Assembly (NCBI GenBank): GCA_029940235.1
Contig: JAOZRI010000119.1
Coordinates: forward strand, 1 to 6,956
From: Desulfobacula sp.
GTDB lineage: Bacteria; Desulfobacterota; Desulfobacteria; Desulfobacterales; Desulfobacteraceae
Length of the DNA stretch: 6,956 bases
Reading direction: 5' to 3'
The notes under the pieces were generated by a model. That model was given only the letters and a program-made list of their open reading frames with translations, was not told the DNA's origin and did not search any database. The stretch's first letter is position 1. Every line of letters begins with the position of its first letter. A program made the translations under genes and the position numbers. This document shows, piece by piece, positions 1 to 5,258 of this stretch.

Positions 1-271
1 CTTTTCCTGAAAGCATTTGGGCAGCAACACGGCTGCGCCCTCCAACAGCTCAATATACCAGGACAGGTTTTGTCGGATCAAGTTCTTCAAACCTGTCAGA
101 AAGCTGGGGCAGCGGAATCAAGTTGGCTCCGGGAATATGGCTTTTTTTATATTCCGAGGGCTGCCTGACATCCAGAATTGTTATTTCGTCTCCAGAGTGT
201 TGAGCAATATAATTTTTTGTCTCTTTAAAATCCAAAGATTTGACCGGGGTTAAAAACTGCATCCACTTCAT
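1..271 (-). CDS. Rhodanese-like sulfurtransferase, selenocysteine-containing (3' end outside window)
   Basis: Single-domain rhodanese, expected to carry sulfur (or selenium) as a persulfide/perselenide on its catalytic residue in the cytoplasm; no signal peptide is seen. Visible family motifs are ILDVRQPSEY (residues 32-41), HIPGAN (45-50) and the strand PVLVY (69-73). The next codon, 74, is TGA (50-52), exactly where rhodaneses have the catalytic Cys, and the same frame continues AVGGRSRVAAQMLSGK to the window edge. This is a normal six-residue active-site loop (U-A-V-G-G-R) followed by the usual helix, so reading stops only if TGA is not recoded. A hairpin follows the TGA (see SECIS entry). 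The start at 271 has AGGAG 8 nt upstream. It is the last gene seen in the run, 50 nt after a rubredoxin. A nonsense mutation is the alternative, but the intact downstream sequence and hairpin argue against it. Rhodanese selenoproteins are known from selenoproteome surveys. The substrate is unknown. Confidence 0.9.
19..40 (-). promoter_or_regulatory. Putative bacterial SECIS hairpin of the rhodanese gene
   Basis: Starting 9 nt after the in-frame UGA, the RNA reads GGGCGCAGC (40-32), loop CGUGUU (31-26), GCUGCCC (25-19). The arms form 7 G-C-rich pairs with a 2-nt bulge in the 5' arm. The apical loop starts 18 nt after the UGA and has G-U at nt 20-21, which from memory closely matches the E. coli fdhF SECIS (bulge in the 5' arm, essential G and U in the loop). 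The hairpin lies inside the coding region and would recruit SelB with Sec-tRNA. It was found by eye; no folding energy was computed. Confidence 0.75.
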
Positions 272-321
272 ACCATATTCTCCTTTTCCAGGGCCTTAAT
301 TTATTTTCTGGGTCTTAAAAC

Positions 322-501
322 TTAACCAAGTGATTTAAATGCTTTAACACTGGCTCCGCAGATTGGGCATTTCCAACCCTCTGGTAAATCTTCAAATTGT
401 GTTCCCTTGGAAATCTTACCCTTCCTATCTCCTTTATCAGGATTGTAAATATAACCGCAATTAACTGTCTGACACTGATACATCTCTTTTGGTTCAGCCA
501 T
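322..501 (-). CDS. Rubredoxin with CX4C first knuckle
   Basis: A 59-residue protein beginning MAEPKEMYQCQTVNCGYIYN. Rubredoxins are small cytoplasmic one-electron carriers with a single iron held by four cysteines. The second knuckle is canonical (C45-P-I-C48-G, after the conserved EGWKCPICG), as is GYIYNPDKGD. The first knuckle is C10-x4-C15 instead of the usual C-x2-C. This spacing is that of the second rubredoxin type described in Desulfovibrio desulfuricans, so it is probably a functional variant and not an error. The start at 501 is supported by AGGAG 6 nt upstream. It lies 50 nt before the rhodanese gene and 168 nt after the rubredoxin-DUF2231 gene. Likely partners are a rubredoxin reductase and oxygen- or peroxide-reducing enzymes; none is identified here, although the FAD oxidoreductase at 5259-6956 is a possible donor (inference only). 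Confidence 0.93.
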   Translation of the reverse strand: MAEPKEMYQCQTVNCGYIYNPDKGDRKGKISKGTQFEDLPEGWKCPICGASVKAFKSLG

Positions 502-582
502 TTTAAACTCCTTTTTTAATTTACATTTTTATAAATTGTTCATGAAACGTTGTTGATACAAAAATGTCTCAAGAATATTCAT

Positions 583-612
583 ATATTACTATCTAAATAA
601 GTTCTATTTCAA
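583..612 (-). promoter_or_regulatory. Weak candidate sigma70-type promoter before the rubredoxin gene
   Basis: In the very AT-rich 168-nt gap between the two rubredoxin-type genes, the minus strand has TTGAAA (612-607; 5 of 6 to TTGACA), an 18-nt spacer, and TAATAT (588-583; 4 of 6 to TATAAT). Transcription from it would give a leader of roughly 75-80 nt before the rubredoxin start. Such matches occur by chance in AT-rich DNA, so this is only a candidate for a separate rubredoxin-rhodanese transcript. Confidence 0.25.
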
Positions 613-647
613 CAAATATGCTCAAAAAACAGGTTCCATTGTTGCAG

Positions 648-677
648 AAGACTAAAGTCAAATTTTTTGTTAGTCTT
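648..677 (-). repeat. Inverted repeat at the end of the rubredoxin-DUF2231 gene
   Basis: An 8-bp perfect inverted repeat (TTAGTCTT at 670-677, AAGACTAA at 648-655) is separated by a 14-nt A/T-rich loop. The first arm in RNA sense contains the TAA stop codon of the rubredoxin-DUF2231 gene. There is no U-run directly after it; the nearest is six U about 20 nt further on. It may protect the mRNA 3' end or act as a weak attenuator, but it is not a convincing intrinsic terminator. Confidence 0.3.
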
Positions 678-1281
678 TAAAAACTAATTTGCCACCAATA
701 TGCCCTGCCATGCCTGCACCTGCCAGCATAATAATATTGATCAACATCAAACCCCATGCCCCGGATGACAACAGTATTTCAGGGTCAACGAGAAACCATA
801 CAGTGCTGATTAAGCATGCCACAGATGTCAATGCTGCTGTTATAATTTTGATTTTAAACATCATTGTCATGGCACTATTATATTTTTTTTGCCACTCAAG
901 AACTCCTGTTAAAATTACAAAAGGAAGAGAAATAAGAACAAAAATCTGATTAATAAAAGCTGCTTTTGCCAGCAGTTGTGAATCAAAAATCCAGGCAAGC
1001 AGCCAGAGAATCACTGAAACGGGCAGTAATCCATTGGGGGTATGCACAGCAACAGGGTGTGCGTGGTGTTTAATCAGCAGGGATTTTATTTTTTCAAAAT
1101 TATTAATTTCAAGGGTTTGAGATTTTTTATCCTTTTGTTTGTTGTTTGATTTTTTTACTGTAGTGGGGATTTCATGGATTTCTTTGAATTTTTTTGCCCC
1201 TACATTGCAAATGGGACATTTATCAGGAGGAAAGTTTCCTTTATGGATATATTTACAAACACTGCATTGCCAAATTTTCAT
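670..1281 (-). CDS. Rubredoxin-like domain fused to a DUF2231-type four-helix membrane domain
   Basis: 203 residues from the chosen start. Residues 1-35 are a short rubrerythrin-type rubredoxin domain, MKIWQCSVCKYIHKGNF..DKCPIC, with C6-x2-C9 and C22-x2-C25 as iron ligands. A Lys/Asn-rich linker (about 40-66) follows, then four hydrophobic helices (about 84-99, 108-127, 146-165, 174-193). The membrane part opens with HAHPVAVHTPNG (73-84) and closes with AGHIGGKLVF (192-201), as in DUF2231 proteins. H75, H80 and H194 are candidate heme or metal ligands, by inference. A membrane-bound electron-transfer role is likely; the partner is unknown. The frame is open up to an ATG at 1356, but the start at 1281 puts the rubredoxin knuckle at the usual N-terminal position and has AAGGAT about 9 nt upstream. 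The ATGs at 1308 and 1356 lack a well-placed site. The gene lies 144 nt after the YyaL-type gene. Confidence 0.82.
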   Translation of the reverse strand: MKIWQCSVCKYIHKGNFPPDKCPICNVGAKKFKEIHEIPTTVKKSNNKQKDKKSQTLEINNFEKIKSLLIKHHAHPVAVHTPNGLLPVSVILWLLAWIFDSQLLAKAAFINQIFVLISLPFVILTGVLEWQKKYNSAMTMMFKIKIITAALTSVACLISTVWFLVDPEILLSSGAWGLMLINIIMLAGAGMAGHIGGKLVFKD

Positions 1282-1425
1282 TTTTTTTAAATCCTTTTTT
1301 AGTGTCATCTTCAATTCAACACAATTTAAATAGCAAAGATGCATATTCCATACCATGGTTTAGGATATTATATTCACCTGGCATGCACTTTTTATGGTTG
1401 TGGTACTCCTTAAGTTGGAAATTTT

Positions 1426-3729
1426 TCAATTTATCTGTTTTAAAAACTCTTTTGCTGTGAAAGAAGGCAAATAGCAAATACCTTGTTCACAAATATAGGC
1501 AGTACTTTGATTGTTAATGGCGGTTTTTCCTTTTACAAGGGGAAGAAGTTTGGAAAGCTTATCTGCTTGATCTCCTTGTTCAATCTGAATCAAGACACGA
1601 TTTGGAATATAAGTATTTCTGAACTCTTTTAAGAATAATTCATTTTCCTCTGCTTTGTTTTCCAGGGATACAATCACAATCTCTTTGGGGGCTGCAAGTG
1701 AAAAATCAAAGGCAATCATCATTTCTGACACAATTGAGGGATTGGTTTCAAAAGCTGACGAAAAGGCTGCAAGAGTTTTTGCCCCTCGTTTTTGATAATT
1801 TTTATTACCGGTGAATACGGCAAGCCTGAACAGATTCATTGCTGCAATAGCATTGCCAGAGGGAAGAGCACCATCAATCCCGGGTTTCTCCCTTGCTATC
1901 AGGTTTTCATGGTTATTGGCAGTCATGAAAAATCCGCCGTCTTTTTTGTCTTCATAAAGGTCAAATAGTATTTTATCAAGTTTAATGGCAGTCATAAACC
2001 AAAAAGGATCAGGATCTGCTTCAAACAGGTCTAAAAGTGCTGCTATAAAAAATGCATAATCGTCAAGATAAGCCTTGTGACTTGCTCGGTTATCCTTATA
2101 GGATCTGAACAACTCATTGTCTTTATATAAATTGTCTATGATAAAATTGGCAGCTTTTTTTGCAGTATCAATATAATCCTGATTTTTAAGCAGAAGTCCT
2201 GATTGTGCAAAAGCAGATATCATCAGGCCGTTCCAGGCAGTAAGGATTTTTTCATCCTTGAGAGGAGCAGGCCTTGACTGCCTCTGCTTGTAAAGTTCTG
2301 CTTTGGACTTTGAAATAATATCATCAAATGCGTGTTGTGATATGCCAAGTTCCTGTGCAGCAGTTTTTGCAGATTTTTTTATATTTAAAATATTTCTGCC
2401 TTCAAAATTTCCAGATTCTGTTGCATTAAAATAGTGTGCCACAACCCTGGCATCTCTCTTGCCAAGCGCACTTTCAAGCTCGGCTGGTGTCCATGTAAAA
2501 TAATAGCCTTCATGGTTTTCCCCCCCTGGTGTTTTGCTGTCTGCATCTGTTGCAGAGAAAAAGCCACCATTGGGTGCAGTCATATCCCGCTGGATATATA
2601 AAAGAGTTTCATCCACAATCTGTTTAAATTGAGGGTTGCCAGTGATCTGAAATCCTTTAAGGTATGCTGCTGTAAGAAGTGCATTGTCATAGAGCATTTT
2701 CTCAAAGTGAGGCACGAGCCATTGTTCATCGGTGGAGTATCTGTGAAAACCTCCTCCAACCTGGTCATAAATTCCTCCTCGTGCCATTTTTATCAGAGTC
2801 TGTTCTGCTATATCAAGAACTGCCTTATCTTTAGTTTTATGGTAGAGTCTGAATAAAAGGCGTATTGGCATTGTGCTTGGGAATTTGGGAGAACCAACTA
2901 TACCGCCGTTGATTGTATCATGGCTGTTTTTAAAGAATGTCATGCTGTTTTTAAACGCTTGCTGTGATGGTGGTTTATCTCCTTTTGCCGGAGAAAGATT
3001 TTTTTTTATGGCATTGGTAATGTCTGTGCCGGCCTGTTGAATCTGTTCAGGGTTTTGATCATAGTATTCCTTTATTTTATGAAGTATTGTGAGAAATCCC
3101 ATGGATACTCCCCAATCACCATCTCTTGCCGGAAAATAACTACCCCCGTAAAAAGGCTTTCTATCCGGCGTGAGCCATACAGTCATTGGCCATCCACCCC
3201 GCCCGGTTATTGCCTGTACAGCACTCATATATATGGCATCCACATCTGGACGCTCTTCACGATCTACTTTTATTGCAATATAGTTTTCATTAATATAGGT
3301 TGCGATTTCAACATCCTCAAAGGATTCCTCCTCCATGACATGGCACCAGTGGCAGGTGGAATACCCCACAGACAACAGTATTGGCAGGCCTTTTTTTCTG
3401 GCAGCTTCAAAGGCTTCATCACCCCAGGGATACCAGTTGACCGGATTATGGGCATGCTGTAAAAGATAGGGGCTGGTTTCTAAGAAAAGACGATTGGTAT
3501 ATTTTGCCCATCCGTTTTGGTCAAGGTGTTTTGTTCTTGGCTTATATGAGCTGCCTTTTTCTTTTCTCAAGGCTTTATATTTAAGATTGAGCTCCATATT
3601 GACTCCTTTTTTTATCCCGGGAAGTGGCAGTCTGGCTGCAAAACTATTTGGCAGGGCCAGCAAGGTTAGTAGCGTCCCAATAGTAACAACAATTACAGCA
3701 GTTTTTTTTAAACCATTTTTATTTAACAT
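1426..3729 (-). CDS. YyaL/SPATA20-type thioredoxin-domain protein with signal peptide
   Basis: 767 residues. The N-terminal domain (about 77-240) is the DUF255 thioredoxin-like fold, recognised by [18 protein letters not shown] (86-103), the STCHWCHVM motif with C126-H-W-C129, DREERPDVD and [12 protein letters not shown]. The rest (about 290-690) is an alpha/alpha-barrel region like N-acylglucosamine epimerases, with [29 protein letters not shown] and [12 protein letters not shown]. The family's reaction is not established; a redox or glycan-related role is assumed from its folds. The family is usually about 680-700 residues; the extra length here is an N-terminal signal peptide (KK at 8-9, hydrophobic 11-26, likely cleavage after SFA31), so this copy may be exported. 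The start at 3729 has GGAG 5 nt upstream. A second in-frame ATG at 3597 has an even better ribosome site (separate entry), allowing a 723-residue cytoplasmic form. It lies 99 nt after the end of arsS. Confidence 0.9.
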   Translation of the reverse strand: MLNKNGLKKTAVIVVTIGTLLTLLALPNSFAARLPLPGIKKGVNMELNLKYKALRKEKGSSYKPRTKHLDQNGWAKYTNRLFLETSPYLLQHAHNPVNWYPWGDEAFEAARKKGLPILLSVGYSTCHWCHVMEEESFEDVEIATYINENYIAIKVDREERPDVDAIYMSAVQAITGRGGWPMTVWLTPDRKPFYGGSYFPARDGDWGVSMGFLTILHKIKEYYDQNPEQIQQAGTDITNAIKKNLSPAKGDKPPSQQAFKNSMTFFKNSHDTINGGIVGSPKFPSTMPIRLLFRLYHKTKDKAVLDIAEQTLIKMARGGIYDQVGGGFHRYSTDEQWLVPHFEKMLYDNALLTAAYLKGFQITGNPQFKQIVDETLLYIQRDMTAPNGGFFSATDADSKTPGGENHEGYYFTWTPAELESALGKRDARVVAHYFNATESGNFEGRNILNIKKSAKTAAQELGISQHAFDDIISKSKAELYKQRQSRPAPLKDEKILTAWNGLMISAFAQSGLLLKNQDYIDTAKKAANFIIDNLYKDNELFRSYKDNRASHKAYLDDYAFFIAALLDLFEADPDPFWFMTAIKLDKILFDLYEDKKDGGFFMTANNHENLIAREKPGIDGALPSGNAIAAMNLFRLAVFTGNKNYQKRGAKTLAAFSSAFETNPSIVSEMMIAFDFSLAAPKEIVIVSLENKAEENELFLKEFRNTYIPNRVLIQIEQGDQADKLSKLLPLVKGKTAINNQSTAYICEQGICYLPSFTAKEFLKQIN
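3603..3609 (-). promoter_or_regulatory. Internal Shine-Dalgarno for an alternative YyaL start (ATG 3595-3597)
   Basis: Within the YyaL-type gene the RNA reads AAAGGAG, then UCAAU, then the in-frame AUG of Met45. The AGGAG core with a 5-nt spacer is as strong as the sites used by the rhodanese, rubredoxin and peroxidase-like genes here, and stronger than the site before the 3729 start. Initiation there would yield a product without the signal peptide. The sequence could also be chance, since it encodes an Ile-Lys-Lys-Gly-Val stretch. Confidence 0.55.
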
Positions 3730-3818
3730 TTTTGCTCCATTCTGTAATAATCAATCGGCAGGTTGCTACATAATGCAATATTTTCCAACGTCGAAATTGG
3801 GGTTGTGTGACAGTTTGT

Positions 3819-3842
3819 TAACCTGAACTCAGGCATCAATAG
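3819..3842 (-). promoter_or_regulatory. Putative bacterial SECIS hairpin of arsS
   Basis: After the Sec UGA the RNA can form CCUG (833-830 of the 3800s, i.e. 3833-3830), loop AGUU (3829-3826), CAGG (3825-3822), extended by G-U and U-A pairs with a bulged U and, past an A-A mismatch, by UUG/CAA. The loop starts 20 nt after the UGA and has G-U at nt 22-23. The placement agrees with the rhodanese hairpin. The stem is weaker and the real stop codon UGA lies across its apical stem and loop. By-eye fold only; outer limits are approximate. Confidence 0.55.
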
Positions 3843-4827
3843 CACCACCTCATGTAAAACCAGCTCCGGCAGTGCAGGTAAAACAGTGCTCTGCAGTTGC
3901 AATGAAAGATCCTGGGGCTGGCAGGGCATCCATTTGAGTTATGTGGGTTTTTACTCCTGCCATTGGAATTTTTTTTGCCAGATTAAAATCACAATCATGT
4001 AAATAGCCATCCCATGCGATGGAAACAATATTCTTGCACATAAGATTTTGTACTGCACAGGGATTAAAGCTTGTCATAAGTTTTTCCATATAACCATCAA
4101 AATTACCCGTTTTTTTAAGCCACACCTTGAAACGGCCAAGGGGGACATTTGCAAAATTGTATAGATTGTCAAATTGTATTCCCCATTTATTATCAAGTAT
4201 CGTACGAAATCTTTTTTCAACCTGCTCCTGGGGAGAAGGCATAAATGCCCCGGTGGGATTTGAAACCAGATTCAATTCAAGACCGCTGTTTTTAGAGTCT
4301 CCATAACCTAATGTGTTAAGCTTTTTTAGGGTTTCTATGCTTTTTAAAAAAACAGCTCCCCTTTGAGCATTGGTCTGGGCTTCATTGATAGAGGGAAAAG
4401 AAGCTGTAATAATTACTCTGTTTTTTTTTAATACATTGATCAGACTGGCTCTTTGAGCATCATTAATGGCAATCAGGTTTGAACGGATTATGATGCTCGA
4501 ACATAGTGGAGCAAGCTTTTCAACCAGCATTTCAATGTTTGGGTTCATCTCTGGAGCACCACCCGTTAGATCAATGGTGTCAAACTTGGATCTTTGTGCA
4601 TACAATATCACCTGTTCTGCTGTCTTTTTTGTCATGTTTTCCTTTCTGTCCGGCCCTGCTGTTAAATGGCAGTGTTGACATGAAAGGTTACAAAGATATC
4701 CCACATTAATCTGGCAGGTTGTGGTTTTTTCCCTCTTTAGAACAAGTTTATTTTGTATTAAAGCTTTATCAAAAGCGTTGACTGATTCTTCTTGTACTAT
4801 ATTTTTTGACCCTGTATTCACTGACAT
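3829..4827 (-). CDS. arsS: Arsenosugar biosynthesis radical SAM selenoprotein ArsS
   Basis: 332 residues when the TGA at 3850-3852 is read as Sec326; the frame then continues GGAIDA to a second TGA (3829-3831). ArsS transfers the 5'-deoxyadenosyl group of SAM to dimethylated As(III), giving the precursor of arsenosugars; it is cytoplasmic. The [4Fe-4S] radical SAM motif is C46-NLS-C50-QH-C53, preceded by INVGYL, with LTGGAPEMNP as the SAM-binding GGE-like motif. The C-terminal part is Cys-rich (NPCAVQNLMCKN, HDCDFN) and ends HCFTCTAGAGFT-U-GG, with C315 and C318. Homologs have Cys or Sec at this position, and the family is named as a (seleno)protein for that reason. A candidate SECIS follows. 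The ATG is 3 nt after the stop of the peroxidase-like gene, and the weak GGGA site overlaps that gene's end, suggesting coupled translation. Read with the standard code, the protein would lose only its last seven residues, including the key one. Confidence 0.9.
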
Positions 4828-4830
4828 GGT

Positions 4831-5166
4831 TTATCCCATGGAGAGCTTATCATTAATGTTTCTCATCTGCACTCCATGAACCAGCGATGCCCCCCCGCGT
4901 ATGGCTGTGGCAACATGGATGGCTTCTGTCATTTCACCTGAATTAGAACCCTTTTCAAGACATGTCTGAGTATAGGCATCAATGCAGTAAGGGCATTGTA
5001 TGGCATGGGCTACTGCCAGTGCAATCAGGGATTTTTCCCTTTCAGTCAGCTCACCTTCGGCAAAAACTGCTCCATAGTAGTCAAAGAATTTTTTTGCAAG
5101 ATCTGGTGCATCTTTGCCAATCTGGTCAAATTTCAAAAGATCCTGGGGGTTGTAATATGTTTCCAT
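4831..5166 (-). CDS. Arsenosugar-cluster peroxidase-like protein (AhpD/carboxymuconolactone decarboxylase family)
   Basis: 111 residues beginning METYYNPQDLLKFDQIG. The AhpD-like helical fold is recognised by the segment LTEREKSLIALAVAHAIQCP (40-59) and the redox pair C58-P-Y-C61 followed by IDAYTQTCLEKG; a third cysteine is C69. The region EMTEAIHVATAIRGGASLVHG (78-98) is typical of the family. In AhpD the CXXC pair, with a nearby His and Glu, reduces peroxides; here Tyr65 stands in the region where many relatives have His, so peroxidase activity is not certain. This subfamily is characteristically found beside ArsS, as here (3-nt gap), hence the annotation. The frame is open up to 5238, but the start at 5166 is fixed by AGGAG 7 nt upstream and by the family's usual N-terminus. 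Cytoplasmic. Confidence 0.9.
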   Translation of the reverse strand: METYYNPQDLLKFDQIGKDAPDLAKKFFDYYGAVFAEGELTEREKSLIALAVAHAIQCPYCIDAYTQTCLEKGSNSGEMTEAIHVATAIRGGASLVHGVQMRNINDKLSMG

Positions 5167-5173
5167 TGTATTT

Positions 5174-5178
5174 CTCCT
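5174..5178 (-). promoter_or_regulatory. Ribosome binding site deciding the peroxidase-like start
   Basis: The RNA has AAAAAGGAGAAATACA directly before the AUG at 5164-5166. The AGGAG core and 7-nt spacer favour this start over the in-frame ATG at 5236-5238, which would add 24 residues not expected in the family. Confidence 0.7.
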
Positions 5179-5258
5179 TTTTATCAGCCATTTAATTTCT
5201 AATTTTAATTTTCCCTGCACTAAAATAAAATTGAACATTATTCAAAAGTCTTAATTTG

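Noticed and set aside
541..548. Eight-base palindrome TTCATGAA around 539-546 upstream of the rubredoxin as a possible operator.
   Set aside because: It is short, unextended and expected by chance in AT-rich DNA.
1316..1410. A strong AAGGAGT (1405-1411) in the YyaL to rubredoxin-DUF2231 gap, followed by a 22-codon minus-strand ORF (1384-1316) starting MPGEYNIL and ending in TGA.
   Set aside because: The spacing from site to ATG is about 21 nt, too long for initiation, and the peptide is not recognisable. It may be a decayed leader or chance.
1426..1428. The TGA ending the YyaL-type gene as another Sec codon.
   Set aside because: The protein is already full length, no family Cys is expected there, no GU-loop hairpin was seen after it, and the extension is short and featureless.
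3037..3462. A 141-codon plus-strand ORF antisense to the YyaL-type gene.
   Set aside because: It is a shadow of the real gene, with no family-like sequence or ribosome site.
3723..3929. A minus-strand 68-codon ORF overlapping the end of arsS.
   Set aside because: It is in another frame than arsS, has no recognisable motif and overlaps the better-supported Sec extension.
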